A DNA stretch of 34,183 nucleotides from Bacillota bacterium (GTDB lineage Bacteria > Bacillota_I > Bacilli_A > Erysipelotrichales > Coprobacillaceae), in assembly GCA_030540195.1 (NCBI GenBank), contig JAUNWT010000016.1:1-34183 (forward strand). Direction: 5' to 3'. A model generated the notes under the pieces. That model saw nothing but the letters and a program-made list of their open reading frames with translations. It did no database searches and was not told the DNA's origin. Positions within the stretch are counted from its first letter, which is position 1; each line of letters begins with the position of its first letter. The translations under genes and the position numbers were made by a program. This document shows, in pieces, positions 1 through 11,053 of this stretch.

Positions 1-60
1 TCATTGTTCTTTTTCTATTTTTGGCTGTTTATTTTATTTTGTTACAGCCCCTTTCCTAAA

Positions 61-1740
61 TTATTTATTTTTTAAATCAGATTCATCAAACGCTTTAGAA
101 ATAGCACCACCTGGAGCAACCATTGGGAAGACTTTATCATCTTTACCAATCATTACTTCAATTAAAACAGGTCCATTAGTTTCTAATGCTTCTTTAATAG
201 CTGGAGCCACTTCTTCTTTCGTAGAAACACGAATTGCTTTACAACCTAATCCTTCGGCAACTTTACAGAAATCAACTTTATCATCTAAAATCGTATTACT
301 ATAACGTTTACCATAGAATAATGTTTGCCATTGTCTTACCATTCCTAATACTTTGTTGTTGATGACAACTTGGATAATAGGGACATTGTAACGACTTGCT
401 GTAGCAAGTTCATTCATATTCATTCTGAAACATCCATCACCAGCAATATTAAATACTGGGAATTCAGGATTTCCATATTTAGCACCAATTGCAGCACCTA
501 AACCAAATCCCATTGTTCCAGCTCCACCTGAAGTAATTAATTGACGTGGACGACGATAATGATAATATTGAGCAGCCCACATTTGATGTTGTCCTACATC
601 TGTACAAATAATTGCATTACTATCTGTTAAGTAATCAATTTGTTCAATGACATAAGGTCCTGTAAGAGTTGAATCATCATAGTTAAGTGGATAACGATCT
701 TTTAAATCACGAATTTGTTTTAACCATTGTGGATGATTTTGTCTTTCTAATTTATTATTTAATTCATTTAAGATACATTTAGCATCACCAATAATACCTA
801 AATCAACTTGAATATTTTTATTGATTTCAGCTGCATCTACATCAATGTGAATAATTTTAGCATTTGAAGCAAATGTTTGCGTATTACCAGTTACACGATC
901 AGAGAAACGAGCACCAATTGTAATTAATAAGTCACATTGGCTTACTCCAAAGTTACTTGCTTTTGTTCCATGCATTCCAAGCATTCCTGTATAACGAGGT
1001 CTTGTATTATCAAAAGCCCCTTTACCCATTAATGTTTCACAAACAGGCGCATCGATTTTTTCCGCAAATTCTTTTAATTCTTGACTAGCATTTGATGAAA
1101 TAACACCACCACCAGCAAAGATAAATGGTTTTTCACTTTCTTTGATCATTTCAATTGCTTTATCTAAATCTTCAACAGTATATGTTTCTGTTTTAGGTTC
1201 AATTGTTTTTGGTTGAAGTGGTTCAAATTCCATCTTTTCAGCAGTTACGTTTTTAGTAACGTCTACTAAGACCGGTCCTGGTCTCCCTTCTTTAGCAATA
1301 TAGAATGCTTTACGAATTGTAGGCACTAAATCTTTGATATCTTTAACGATAAAATTATGTTTTGTAATTGGCATTGTCACACCAGTAATATCAATTTCTT
1401 GGAAACTGTCACGTCCTAAGATTTCAACACCAACGTTTGCTGTAATAGCAACAAGTGGTGTTGAATCCATATAAGCTGTCGCAATTCCAGTAACAAGGTT
1501 TGTTGCTCCTGGTCCTGAAGTAGCCATACAAACACCAACTTTTCCAGTTGCTCTAGCATACCCATCAGCGGCATGAGAAGCACCTTGTTCATGAGAAGTC
1601 AAAACATGATTGATTTTATCTTGATAACGATAAAGTGCATCATAGACGTTAAGAATAGTTCCTCCCGGATAACCAAACACTGTATCGACACCTTGTTCAA
1701 TTAAACATTCACATATAATTTCTGAACCAGTTAACATCAT
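61..1740 (-). CDS. ilvB: Acetolactate synthase, large (catalytic) subunit
   Basis: ThDP-dependent enzyme that joins two pyruvates to acetolactate (or pyruvate and 2-ketobutyrate to acetohydroxybutyrate), the first common step of valine, leucine and isoleucine synthesis in the cytosol. The 559-residue protein has the family's usual length. The catalytic glutamate lies in SHEQGA (E51), the ThDP/Mg motif begins at GDG (434-436) and ends with NN about 25 residues later, and RDSFQEID in the middle domain is typical. I chose the ATG at 1740 because AGGAGG (1750-1755) sits nine bases before it; the longer reading frame adds 17 lysine-rich residues that overlap ilvD and have no homologous look. It is the last visible gene of the leu/ilv operon, 16 bp after ilvD. 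Its regulatory subunit ilvN is not adjacent but six genes upstream. Confidence 0.97.
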   Translation of the reverse strand: MMLTGSEIICECLIEQGVDTVFGYPGGTILNVYDALYRYQDKINHVLTSHEQGASHAADGYARATGKVGVCMATSGPGATNLVTGIATAYMDSTPLVAITANVGVEILGRDSFQEIDITGVTMPITKHNFIVKDIKDLVPTIRKAFYIAKEGRPGPVLVDVTKNVTAEKMEFEPLQPKTIEPKTETYTVEDLDKAIEMIKESEKPFIFAGGGVISSNASQELKEFAEKIDAPVCETLMGKGAFDNTRPRYTGMLGMHGTKASNFGVSQCDLLITIGARFSDRVTGNTQTFASNAKIIHIDVDAAEINKNIQVDLGIIGDAKCILNELNNKLERQNHPQWLKQIRDLKDRYPLNYDDSTLTGPYVIEQIDYLTDSNAIICTDVGQHQMWAAQYYHYRRPRQLITSGGAGTMGFGLGAAIGAKYGNPEFPVFNIAGDGCFRMNMNELATASRYNVPIIQVVINNKVLGMVRQWQTLFYGKRYSNTILDDKVDFCKVAEGLGCKAIRVSTKEEVAPAIKEALETNGPVLIEVMIGKDDKVFPMVAPGGAISKAFDESDLKNK

Positions 1741-1756
1741 TTTGTTTTTCCTCCTT

Positions 1757-3436
1757 TTATTTTTTTTCTTCTGGTGCTTGTAATACGGCACCTTTATCTG
1801 CAGATGTTACTAAAGAAGCATATCTTACTAAGTAACCTTTTTTAATACGAGGTTCTCTTGGTTGCCATTTAGCTTTTCTTGCAGCCATTTCTTCATCACT
1901 TACACGTACGTTCATTGAATGATTTGTAATATCAATATCGATGATATCTCCTTCTTCAATGAAAGCAATTGGTCCACCTAAAGCAGCTTCTGGTGCTACG
2001 TGTCCAATAGAAGCTCCACGAGTTGCTCCAGAGAAACGACCATCTGTAATTAAAGCAACATCTTTATCTAAGCCCATACCAGCGATTTCTGAAGTTGGTG
2101 ATAACATTTCACGCATACCAGGTCCACCTTTAGGTCCTTCATAACGAATAACAACAACATCACCTTTAACGATTTTTCCTTCACGGATAGCAACGATAGC
2201 ATCATCTTCACAATCAAAGACACGAGCAGGTCCAGTATGTACCATCATTTCTTTAGCAACAGCTGATTGTTTAACAACGGCACCATTTGGACAAATATTT
2301 CCTTTTAAAACAGCGATACCACCATAAGGTGAATATGGATTTTCCACTGGACGAATGATTTCAGGATCTAAGTTGACACATCCTTCAATATTTTCAGCTA
2401 CTGTTTTTCCAGTAACAGTTAATAAATCAGTTGATAATAAACCTAATTTATTGATTTCATTCATAACAGCATAAATTCCACCTGCTTCATTTAAATCTTC
2501 CATAAATGTATCACCAGCTGGAGCTAAGTGACATAAGTTAGGTGTTTTCTTAGAAATTTCATTCGCAATTTCAAGATTTAAAGTAACTCCTGCTTCATGA
2601 GCAATAGCTGGTAAATGAAGCATTGAGTTTGTTGAACATCCTAGTGCCATATCCATTGTTAGAGCATTGATAAATGCTTTTTCAGTCATAATATCACGAG
2701 GACGAATATCTTTTTTAATAAGTTCTACGATTTGCATACCTGCATGTTTTGCAAGTCTAATTCTTTCTGAATAAACCGCTGGAATTGTTCCGTTTCCACG
2801 AAGAGCCATTCCTAAAACTTCAGTTAAACAGTTCATTGAGTTTGCTGTATACATACCTGAACATGATCCACAAGTTGGACATGCTTTTTGTTCAAATTCA
2901 TGAAGTTTATCTTCTGTCATATTTCCCGCATTGAATTGTCCTACTGCTTCAAATAATGAAGATAAACAAGTTCTTTTTCCATCCATTTTACGACCAGCTA
3001 ACATTGGTCCACCAGAAACAAAGATTGTTGGAACATTAACTCTGGCAGCAGCCATTAATAATCCTGGTACGTTTTTATCACAGTTAGGAATCATAACTAA
3101 ACCATCAAATTGATGTGCTTCAGCCATGGCTTCTGTACTATCAGCAATTAATTCACGGGTAACAAGTGAATATTTCATACCTGTATGGTTCATGGCAATA
3201 CCATCACATACAGCGATTGCTGGAATTTCTACTGGTACTCCACCTGCAAGATAGATTCCTTTTTTTACAGCTTCACAAATTTTATCTAAGTTCATATGTC
3301 CTGGAACGATTTCATTGAAAGAATTGACAACCCCAATTAATGGTCTTTCTAATTCTTCATCTGTATATCCAGCCGCATTAAATAATGATCGATGTGGCGC
3401 TCTTTCAGTGCCTTTTTTTACAAAATCACTTTTCAT
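1757..3436 (-). CDS. ilvD: Dihydroxy-acid dehydratase
   Basis: Iron-sulfur enzyme that dehydrates 2,3-dihydroxy-isovalerate and -methylvalerate to the 2-keto acids of valine/leucine and isoleucine synthesis. The 559 residues fit the family. Visible motifs are PNCDKNVPG (C119) and [16 protein letters not shown] (C186, C189, C192). Where oxygen-stable [2Fe-2S] members have a first cysteine (a PCN-type motif), this protein has VPGHMNL, as in the E. coli enzyme. I infer the oxygen-labile [4Fe-4S] type, which suits an anaerobe. It lies 12 bp after leuB and 16 bp before ilvB in the T-box-controlled operon. The start ATG at 3436 has an AGGAGG-like site (cctcct near 3445-3450 on the plus strand). Confidence 0.97.
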   Translation of the reverse strand: MKSDFVKKGTERAPHRSLFNAAGYTDEELERPLIGVVNSFNEIVPGHMNLDKICEAVKKGIYLAGGVPVEIPAIAVCDGIAMNHTGMKYSLVTRELIADSTEAMAEAHQFDGLVMIPNCDKNVPGLLMAAARVNVPTIFVSGGPMLAGRKMDGKRTCLSSLFEAVGQFNAGNMTEDKLHEFEQKACPTCGSCSGMYTANSMNCLTEVLGMALRGNGTIPAVYSERIRLAKHAGMQIVELIKKDIRPRDIMTEKAFINALTMDMALGCSTNSMLHLPAIAHEAGVTLNLEIANEISKKTPNLCHLAPAGDTFMEDLNEAGGIYAVMNEINKLGLLSTDLLTVTGKTVAENIEGCVNLDPEIIRPVENPYSPYGGIAVLKGNICPNGAVVKQSAVAKEMMVHTGPARVFDCEDDAIVAIREGKIVKGDVVVIRYEGPKGGPGMREMLSPTSEIAGMGLDKDVALITDGRFSGATRGASIGHVAPEAALGGPIAFIEEGDIIDIDITNHSMNVRVSDEEMAARKAKWQPREPRIKKGYLVRYASLVTSADKGAVLQAPEEKK

Positions 3437-3448
3437 CCCTATATCCTC

Positions 3449-4531
3449 CTATAAATGACTTACAATAAGGTCTCCCATTTCACGAGTCCCTACTAATGTT
3501 TTACCTTCAGACATGATATCTGTTGTACGATATCCTTCTTTTAATACTTTTTCAATGGCTTCTTCTACATCTTTTGCTTCTTGATCTAAATCAAAAGAAT
3601 AACGAAGCATCATTGCTGCTGATAAAATAGTTGCGATTGGATTTGCAATATTTTGTCCAGCAATATCTGGTGCACTACCATGACTTGGTTCATACATACC
3701 AAAACTATCTTCTCTTAAAGAAGCACTTGATAACATTCCAATTGAACCAGTAACCATACTTGCTTCATCTGATAAAATATCACCAAACATATTTTCAGTT
3801 AAAATAACATCAAATTGTTTTGGATCTCTTACAAGTTGCATTGCACAGTTATCCACTAACATATGTTCTAAAGTTACTTCAGGATATTCTTTAGCAACTT
3901 CTTCAACAACTTTACGCCATAAACGAGAAGTATCTAAGACGTTTGCTTTATCCACACTTGTTACTTTTTTATTTCTTTTCATGGCAATATCAAATCCACG
4001 TTTAGCAATACGACGAATTTCACTTTCACTATAACTCATTGAATCACGTGCAACCATTTGATCTCCTTCTTTTTCAGTTGAACGTTCACCGAAATAAAGA
4101 CCTCCAGTTAATTCACGCATGATCATCATATCAAATCCACCTTCAGTTAATTCTTCTTTAAGTGGACAAGCCCCTTTTAATTCATCATATAAATAAGCAG
4201 GACGTAAGTTTGCGAATAATCCTAATTCTTTTCTAATTTTTAATAAACCAGCTTCTGGTCTTAATGATGGTTCTAATTTATACCAAGGTGAAGTTGTTGT
4301 ATTTCCACCAATAGCCCCTAATAAAACACTATCACTTTCTTTAGCAATTTTTAAAGCTTCATCACTTAATGGCACACCATAAGCATCAATTGAACAACCA
4401 CCCATTAAGATTTCTGTATAATTAAATTTATGATTATATTTTTTCGCAATAGCATCCAAAACTTTCATCGCTTCTGTCACGATTTCAGGTCCGATTCCAT
4501 CACCTTTAATAACCGCAATATTCTTTTCCAT
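3449..4531 (-). CDS. leuB: 3-isopropylmalate dehydrogenase
   Basis: NAD-dependent oxidative decarboxylase that converts 3-isopropylmalate to 2-ketoisocaproate in leucine synthesis. The 360-residue length is standard for bacterial LeuB. Family features are the N-terminal [10 protein letters not shown], the [22 protein letters not shown] stretch in the first third, [12 protein letters not shown], the active-site lysine in SVDKANVLD, and [12 protein letters not shown] followed by [10 protein letters not shown] near the nucleotide site. These distinguish it from isocitrate dehydrogenase, which is longer and has different substrate-loop residues. It follows leuD by 23 bp and precedes ilvD by 12 bp, so translation is probably coupled within the operon. 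Confidence 0.97.
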   Translation of the reverse strand: MEKNIAVIKGDGIGPEIVTEAMKVLDAIAKKYNHKFNYTEILMGGCSIDAYGVPLSDEALKIAKESDSVLLGAIGGNTTTSPWYKLEPSLRPEAGLLKIRKELGLFANLRPAYLYDELKGACPLKEELTEGGFDMMIMRELTGGLYFGERSTEKEGDQMVARDSMSYSESEIRRIAKRGFDIAMKRNKKVTSVDKANVLDTSRLWRKVVEEVAKEYPEVTLEHMLVDNCAMQLVRDPKQFDVILTENMFGDILSDEASMVTGSIGMLSSASLREDSFGMYEPSHGSAPDIAGQNIANPIATILSAAMMLRYSFDLDQEAKDVEEAIEKVLKEGYRTTDIMSEGKTLVGTREMGDLIVSHL

Positions 4532-4541
4532 TTTTTATCCC

Positions 4542-5018
4542 CTATTTTTTAGAATTTACATAATTTACTAAACCATCAGCATCAATCATTTTTTGTAAGA
4601 ATTCTGGGAATGGTTGACTTTGATAAGTTTCATTTTTTGTTTTATTTGTGATCACACCTGTTGAAAAATCAACTTCTACTTCATCACCTTTTTCAATTTT
4701 ATCAGCTGCTTCTTCACATTCCATAATTGGGAATCCAATATTAATTGAATTACGATAGAAAATACGTGCAAAGCTTTTCGCAATAACACATTTAACACCA
4801 GCAGTTTTTAAGCAAAGTGGTGCATGTTCTCTTGAAGAACCACAACCAAAGTTTTGGCCAGCTACAATGATATCTCCCTTTTCTACAGTTGAAGCAAAAG
4901 TTGCATCAATATCTGCCATTGCATGACTTGCAAGTTCTTTTGCATCAAATGAATTTAAATAACGTGCAGGAATAATTACATCTGTATCTACATTATCTTT
5001 ATATTTATAAATTTTCAT
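4542..5018 (-). CDS. leuD: 3-isopropylmalate dehydratase, small subunit
   Basis: Small (swivelling-domain) subunit of isopropylmalate isomerase; with LeuC it interconverts 2- and 3-isopropylmalate. At 158 residues it belongs to the short type also found in archaea and clostridia rather than the roughly 200-residue enterobacterial type. The substrate-binding GSSREHA motif is at residues 60-66, and the N terminus has [16 protein letters not shown], as expected. Its ATG overlaps the leuC stop by one base (TAATG), which is strong evidence for translational coupling and for a 1:1 complex. Confidence 0.96.
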   Translation of the reverse strand: MKIYKYKDNVDTDVIIPARYLNSFDAKELASHAMADIDATFASTVEKGDIIVAGQNFGCGSSREHAPLCLKTAGVKCVIAKSFARIFYRNSINIGFPIMECEEAADKIEKGDEVEVDFSTGVITNKTKNETYQSQPFPEFLQKMIDADGLVNYVNSKK

Positions 5019-6292
5019 TATTCTTTACCTACCTTTTCAGGATTTGCGATATATCCAGCAATCGCACTTGCTGCAGCTACTTGTGGAGAAGCTAAATAAA
5101 TAAGTGCTTCTGTATCTCCCATACGACCTACGAAGTTACGGTTTGTTGTTGAAACACATTTTTCACCTTTAGCCATAACACCCATATGACCACCCATACA
5201 TGGTCCACAACTTGGTGTATTGAATGCACACCCAGCTTCTACAAAGATTTCAGCTAAACCTTTTTGAATACATTGTAAGAAAATTTTTTGTGTTGCTGGT
5301 ACAACCATCACACGTACATTGTCTGCAACTTTTTTACCTTTTAAAATAGCTGCTGCTTTTTCTAAATCAGATAAACGTCCATTTGTACAAGAACCAATAA
5401 CGACTTGATCAATATAGATTTTATCCATTTCTTCAATTTCATCAATTGTATGTCCATTTCCTGGTAAATGAGGAAATGCTACAGTTGGTCTTACTTCACT
5501 TAAGTTGATTTCTACGACTTGTTCATATTCAGCATCTTCATCTGCTTCAAAGACTTCATAAGGTTTTTTAGAATGTTTTTCAATATAAGCAATTGTTTGA
5601 TCATCAACAGGGAAAATACCATTTTTAGCTCCTGCTTCAATTGCCATATTACAAATTGTAAAACGATCATCCATTGTTAAATATTGAATACCATCTCCTA
5701 CAAATTCCATTGATTTGTATAAAGCACCATCAACACCAATTTTATCAATAATATGTAAAATAACATCTTTCCCACTAACATATTCACTTGGTTTACCAGT
5801 AATCACAAATTTAATAGCACTTGGTACTTTAAACCATAATTCTCCAGTTGCCATTCCAGTTGCGATATCTGTTGTTCCTACACCTGTAGAAAAAGCTCCT
5901 AATGCCCCATAAGTACATGTATGACTGTCTGCCCCAATAATACATTCACCAGCCACAACGATTCCTTTTTCTGGTAAGATTGCATGTTCCACACCACATT
6001 TACCTTGTTCCATACGATGTGTTAAACATTGTTTGTTTGTAAAATCTAAGATTGCTTTTGAGTTTTCTGCAGATTTGATATCTTTATTTGGTGTAAAGTG
6101 ATCTGGCACTAAAACCACTTTATCTCTATCAAAGACTTTATCTGCCATTTTATCAAAAATTGGTAATGCCATAGGCCCTGTAATATCATTTGCCATTACA
6201 ACATCCAATTTTGCTTCAATTAATTGTCCCGCTTCAACATGATCTAATCCCGCATGTTTTGCTAAGATCTTTTGTGTCATTGTCATTGCCAT
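5018..6292 (-). CDS. leuC: 3-isopropylmalate dehydratase, large subunit
   Basis: Large [4Fe-4S] subunit of isopropylmalate isomerase, an aconitase-fold enzyme. The three cluster cysteines are visible as C302 (IGSCTNGR), C362 and C365 (SCGPCMGGH). The length of 424 residues matches the short LeuC class that partners the short LeuD encoded next. The start at 6292 is supported by an AAGGGGG-like site about ten bases upstream (6303-6309); internal methionines at residues 3 and 5 are possible alternatives. Unlike the rest of the operon, the gap to the upstream gene ilvC is long (88 bp) and holds two hairpins, so its expression may be set separately from that of ilvC. Confidence 0.96.
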   Translation of the reverse strand: MAMTMTQKILAKHAGLDHVEAGQLIEAKLDVVMANDITGPMALPIFDKMADKVFDRDKVVLVPDHFTPNKDIKSAENSKAILDFTNKQCLTHRMEQGKCGVEHAILPEKGIVVAGECIIGADSHTCTYGALGAFSTGVGTTDIATGMATGELWFKVPSAIKFVITGKPSEYVSGKDVILHIIDKIGVDGALYKSMEFVGDGIQYLTMDDRFTICNMAIEAGAKNGIFPVDDQTIAYIEKHSKKPYEVFEADEDAEYEQVVEINLSEVRPTVAFPHLPGNGHTIDEIEEMDKIYIDQVVIGSCTNGRLSDLEKAAAILKGKKVADNVRVMVVPATQKIFLQCIQKGLAEIFVEAGCAFNTPSCGPCMGGHMGVMAKGEKCVSTTNRNFVGRMGDTEALIYLASPQVAAASAIAGYIANPEKVGKE

Positions 6293-6327
6293 TTTTTAAA
6301 TTCCCCCTTCATTTTTAACCTTAGTAG

Positions 6328-6363
6328 GTTGTCATTAGAAAGTCATGACTTTCCAATGACAAC
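6328..6363 (-). repeat. Long near-perfect inverted repeat (18-bp stem) between ilvC and leuC
   Basis: The plus-strand arms GTTGTCATT and AATGACAAC (6328-6336 and 6355-6363) enclose an uninterrupted palindrome GAAAGTCA/TGACTTTC (6338-6353). The single non-complementary position (A6337 against C6354) becomes a U·G wobble in the minus-strand transcript, so the operon RNA can form an unbroken 18-pair stem. No U tract follows, so it is not an intrinsic terminator by sequence. A role as an mRNA processing site or 3'-end stabiliser for ilvC is inference. Confidence 0.8.
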
Positions 6364-6379
6364 ACACTAAAGTGTGTTG
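6360..6379 (-). repeat. Second hairpin immediately after the ilvC stop
   Basis: CAACACACT and AGTGTGTTG (6360-6368 and 6371-6379) form a 9-bp inverted repeat with a two-base centre, one base after the ilvC stop codon. It shares four bases (6360-6363) with the longer inverted repeat, so the outer pairs of the two stems compete for the same GUUG in RNA. There is no U tract. Confidence 0.75.
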
Positions 6380-6380
6380 A

Positions 6381-7900
<1,520 letters not shown>

Positions 7901-7913
7901 GTTTTAATCCTCC

Positions 7914-9590
7914 CTATTTTTTTAATTGTTTATGAATTCTATTCATTGCTGAAATGATTGCTTTAATTGTTGCTGTTGTAATATTTGGATGTACCCCTAC
8001 TCCATATTCTTGAACAGCACTTCCTTTAACTCTTAAATAAACATAAGCAGCTGCTTTTGAACTAGATCCTGATGATAATGAATGTTCACTATAATCTAAG
8101 AAATGTGTATAAACAAAACCATTTTCATTGAATGCATCTTTAACAGCATCGATTGGTCCATTACCATAACCAACAATTGTTCTTACTTCTCCATGATCTT
8201 TTAATGTAATTTCTGCTTTTCTTTCAAATTCAGAATCATCTTCAGAAATATCAATTAATTTTTGTTTAATGAATTCATATGGTTCTTTAATATCTACATA
8301 TTGTTCAATAAATGTATCATAAACTCTTTCTGGTGAAACTTCTCCTTCTTCTTCAGAAATATCTTGAATCACTTTTGCGAAGTCTACTTGTAATCCTTTT
8401 GGTAAATGATAACCATACATGCTTTCCATAACATAAGCAACCCCACCTTTACCAGATTGTGAATTAATACGAACGATTGGTTCATATTGTCTACCTAAAT
8501 CACTAGGATCAATTGGTAAATATGGAACTTCCCACATTTTTGAATTTCTTTCTCTTAAAGCATGCATTCCTTTATTGATTGCATCTTGGTGACTTCCAGA
8601 GAATGCTGTAAAGACTAATTGTCCAACATATGGATGTCTTGGTGGAATATCCATTTTTGTACATTTTTCATAAACATGTTTAATATCATTAATATTTCCC
8701 AATTCTAATTGTGGATCAACGCCATGAGTAAACATATTTAAAGCAACAGTCACAACATCAACGTTACCTGTTCTTTCACCATTACCAAATAATGTTCCTT
8801 CAACACGATCAGCACCTGCTAATAAAGCAAGTTCAGTTGAAGCAATTCCACAACCTCTATCATTATGAGGATGAACAGAAACGATGACTCTTTCACGATC
8901 TTTGAAGTTACGACACATCCATTCGATTTGATCAGCATAAACGTTTGGTGTATCCATTTCTACTGTTGAAGGTAAGTTGATAATGACTTTATTATCTTTA
9001 CTTGCTCCCCATACATCCATAACAGCTTCACAAACTTCCATTGCATAATCTACTTCAGTTCCTGTAAAACTTTCTGGTGAATATTCAAGAATCACTTTTC
9101 CTTCAAATTCTTTCGATAAATCTTTTACTAATTGTACACCATCAATCGCAATTTGTTTAATTTCATCTTTATCTTTATTAAAGACAACGTCTCTTTGTAA
9201 AATAGAAGTTGAATTGTAAACATGAACGATTGCTTTATCTAATCCTTTTAAAGCTTCAAATGTTTTTCTAATTAAATGTTCTCTTGCTTGAGTTAATACT
9301 TGAACAGTAACATCATCAGGAATTAAATTTTCTTCAATTAATAATCTTAAGAAATCATATTCAATTTGACTTGAAGAAGGGAAACCTACTTCAATTTCTT
9401 TAAATCCTAAGTCTACTAAAAGTTGGAACATTTCCACTTTTTCTTCAATTTTCATTGGTGTAATTAAAGCTTGATTCCCATCTCTTAAATCAACTGAACA
9501 CCAAATTGGTGCTTTTTCAATTGTTTTATCAGGCCAAGTACGGTCTTTTAATTTAATTGTTTCAAATCTCTTGTACTTTTCGTAATTCAT
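7914..9590 (-). CDS. leuA: 2-isopropylmalate synthase (long, LEU4/actinobacterial-like class)
   Basis: Condenses acetyl-CoA with 2-ketoisovalerate, the committed step of leucine synthesis. With the start at ATG 9590 (AGGAGG at 9599-9604, eight bases upstream) it has 558 residues. The further upstream reading frame is only translated T-box leader and should not be annotated. The DRE-TIM catalytic barrel begins at APIWCSVDLRDGNQAL near residue 30; metal ligands appear in VSVHPHNDRG. The C-terminal LeuA dimer/allosteric domain occupies about 430-555 and should bind leucine for feedback control. This layout matches the class that includes the yeast and actinobacterial enzymes, not the roughly 510-residue B. 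subtilis type. It is the first gene of the operon, directly behind the leucine T-box. Confidence 0.96.
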   Translation of the reverse strand: MNYEKYKRFETIKLKDRTWPDKTIEKAPIWCSVDLRDGNQALITPMKIEEKVEMFQLLVDLGFKEIEVGFPSSSQIEYDFLRLLIEENLIPDDVTVQVLTQAREHLIRKTFEALKGLDKAIVHVYNSTSILQRDVVFNKDKDEIKQIAIDGVQLVKDLSKEFEGKVILEYSPESFTGTEVDYAMEVCEAVMDVWGASKDNKVIINLPSTVEMDTPNVYADQIEWMCRNFKDRERVIVSVHPHNDRGCGIASTELALLAGADRVEGTLFGNGERTGNVDVVTVALNMFTHGVDPQLELGNINDIKHVYEKCTKMDIPPRHPYVGQLVFTAFSGSHQDAINKGMHALRERNSKMWEVPYLPIDPSDLGRQYEPIVRINSQSGKGGVAYVMESMYGYHLPKGLQVDFAKVIQDISEEEGEVSPERVYDTFIEQYVDIKEPYEFIKQKLIDISEDDSEFERKAEITLKDHGEVRTIVGYGNGPIDAVKDAFNENGFVYTHFLDYSEHSLSSGSSSKAAAYVYLRVKGSAVQEYGVGVHPNITTATIKAIISAMNRIHKQLKK

Positions 9591-9612
9591 TTCTATTTCC
9601 TCCTTAATACTA

Positions 9613-9664
9613 TAAAAAAACTCCCGTCTCAAAATAGCCAGTCCGGCCACTTTGAGGACGAGAG
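9613..9664 (-). terminator. Leu T-box leader attenuator terminator
   Basis: The minus-strand stem arms begin CTCTCGTCCTCAAAGTGGCC and end GGCTATTTTGAGACGGGAG, followed by a run of seven U. It lies between the T-box core (9676-9688) and leuA, as a class I T-box attenuator should. Charged tRNA(Leu) should allow this hairpin to form and stop transcription; uncharged tRNA should favour the antiterminator. Confidence 0.93.
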
Positions 9665-9911
9665 TTATATTACTTCGTGGTTCCACCTCAATTTGTGAAT
9701 AAATCACTTTATCCACCTCGCTAAGTACGCTACATAATAGTTCATACTCTTGCAAAATAACGGTTGCATACCGTAGCCACCTACTTAAGTTCAGCGCTCC
9801 ACTCAAGGATGAGTTCAGTATTACACAAACAATTCTTTTCACCAGCCAGAATTTCTCTACGCTTTGAAATAGTACTTACTAGTTCCTATCGAAGTATTTA
9901 TTTTATGGTTA
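9613..9911 (-). ncRNA. T-box riboswitch, leucine-specific (CUC specifier)
   Basis: Untranslated leader of about 300 nt from the promoter to leuA. The conserved T-box sequence reads AGGTGGAACCACG on the minus strand (9688 down to 9676), followed by the attenuator terminator. In stem I an AGTAAGTA segment is followed by the specifier-loop context GAA-CTC-A (codon at 9813-9811) and then TCCTTGAGT. The same layout around an ATG codon occurs in the second T-box of this window, which supports the assignment. CUC is a leucine codon and the downstream genes make leucine. The variable T-box base is A (UGGA), whereas pairing with the A73 usual in tRNA(Leu) would call for U. Confidence 0.93.
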
Positions 9912-9917
9912 CTTGTA

Positions 9918-9946
9918 ATGTTAGACTCTTTTTTTACTAAAGTCAA
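9918..9946 (-). promoter_or_regulatory. SigA-type promoter of the leu/ilv operon
   Basis: Minus-strand TTGACT (9946-9941), a 17-base spacer, then TAACAT (9923-9918). Transcription should start near 9911, just ahead of T-box stem I. The promoter lies about 60 bp downstream of the ddl stop. Confidence 0.82.
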
Positions 9947-10002
9947 TGTCTTTAAGTTAATTTCACTAATTTAAAATATATTATTATTCTAATAGCTTTT
10001 TA

Positions 10003-11043
10003 TTATTTATCAAAAGCAAGTTTAATTACTCTATCTAAAAGTTCACTATAAGAAATACCAAAGTCATTCATTAATTGTGGATACATTGAAATCTTTGTAA
10101 ATCCAGGTAATGTGTTGATTTCATTTAAATAGATTTGATTTGATTTCTTATCTAAGAAGAAATCAACTCTTGATAAACCATGTCCATCAACTGCTTTGAA
10201 AACTCTTAAAGCATATTCACGAATTTTATCTTGAATTTCTTGATCAACTAAAGCTGGAATACATGTTTTACTTTCTTCATCTTCATATTTAGATTCAAAA
10301 GTATAGAATTCACCATGAGGCATAATTTGTCCCACACGTGATACAATTGGATCATCATTTCCTAAAACCGCTGTTTCAAGTTCAATACAATCCACACATT
10401 CTTCTACAACAATATGACGATCATATTTTGAAGCTTCAATAAGTTTAGTCATTAAATCTTCTTTATGATCACAACGATAACATCCAACACTTGAACCCGA
10501 ACGGCTTGCTTTAATAAAGCATGGGAATCCTAATTCTTCTTCTACTGTTTTTTCAATATCTTCAATTTCATCAAATTGTTTATTTACAACAACAAGTTTT
10601 CCATCATATCTTTTTTTAACATATAAGGATTTTACTTGCGGAATTCCTGCAGTTTCTAAAATCTTCTTTGTATAGATTTTATCCATAGATACTGCCGAAG
10701 CTAAAACACGACATCCTACATAAGGAACCCCAGCAAGTTCAAATAAACCTTGAATCGTTCCATCTTCACCAAAAGCCCCATGTAAGATTGGTAAAACAAC
10801 ATCTTGTTGTTTTAATAAACCAAAAACATCTTGAACAGCCTTTGAATTTTCTAACCAAGTATCTTTAGCAAGATCTTCTTGGTTTTGATCTAAGATATAC
10901 CAAGAACCCTCTTGATCAATTCCTACTAAAGTCACATCATAATGATCTTTATTCAAATTATTCATTACTGAAGTACAAGACATACGAGAAACGATATGTT
11001 CACTCGATTGTCCGCCACAAACAACCATTAATTTTTGTTTCAT
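10003..11043 (-). CDS. ddl: D-alanine--D-alanine ligase
   Basis: ATP-grasp enzyme that makes the D-Ala-D-Ala dipeptide used by MurF. The 346 residues are standard. Visible motifs are the N-terminal VVCGGQSSEH, the loop HGAFGEDGTIQG, KASRSGSSVG in the ATP-grasp domain, and LNEINTLPGFT at the metal site. The omega-loop context FYTFESKYED has the tyrosine/lysine pattern of D-Ala-D-Ala ligases rather than the histidine pattern of VanA-type D-Lac ligases, so no vancomycin resistance is implied. The RBS AAGGAG overlaps the stop of the preceding lysozyme-like gene. It is the last gene of the wall operon; I see no convincing terminator before the leu promoter. Confidence 0.96.
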   Translation of the reverse strand: MKQKLMVVCGGQSSEHIVSRMSCTSVMNNLNKDHYDVTLVGIDQEGSWYILDQNQEDLAKDTWLENSKAVQDVFGLLKQQDVVLPILHGAFGEDGTIQGLFELAGVPYVGCRVLASAVSMDKIYTKKILETAGIPQVKSLYVKKRYDGKLVVVNKQFDEIEDIEKTVEEELGFPCFIKASRSGSSVGCYRCDHKEDLMTKLIEASKYDRHIVVEECVDCIELETAVLGNDDPIVSRVGQIMPHGEFYTFESKYEDEESKTCIPALVDQEIQDKIREYALRVFKAVDGHGLSRVDFFLDKKSNQIYLNEINTLPGFTKISMYPQLMNDFGISYSELLDRVIKLAFDK

Positions 11044-11053
11044 AATAATCTCC

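Noticed and set aside
23-49. Inverted repeat GGCTGT/ACAGCC just after the ilvB stop
   Set aside because: Six-base stem with a 15-base loop and no U tract on the minus strand. I could not support a terminator, and the sequence continues past the window edge.
1741-1791. 17-residue lysine-rich N-terminal extension of ilvB
   Set aside because: It overlaps ilvD, has no family resemblance, and a strong RBS lies inside it directly ahead of the ATG at 1740.
9591-9842. N-terminal extension of leuA into the leader
   Set aside because: The 84 extra residues are translated T-box stem, core and terminator sequence. The real start at 9590 has AGGAGG at the right distance.
9946-9985. Possible CodY box upstream of the leu promoter (AATTAGTGAAATT region)
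   Set aside because: Five or more mismatches to the AATTTTCWGAAAATT consensus in the alignments I tried; AT-rich background gives such matches by chance.
10003-11043. VanA-type D-Ala-D-Lac ligase (vancomycin resistance)
   Set aside because: The omega-loop residues (FYTFESKYED) fit the D-Ala-D-Ala type, and no vanH or vanX-like gene is present.
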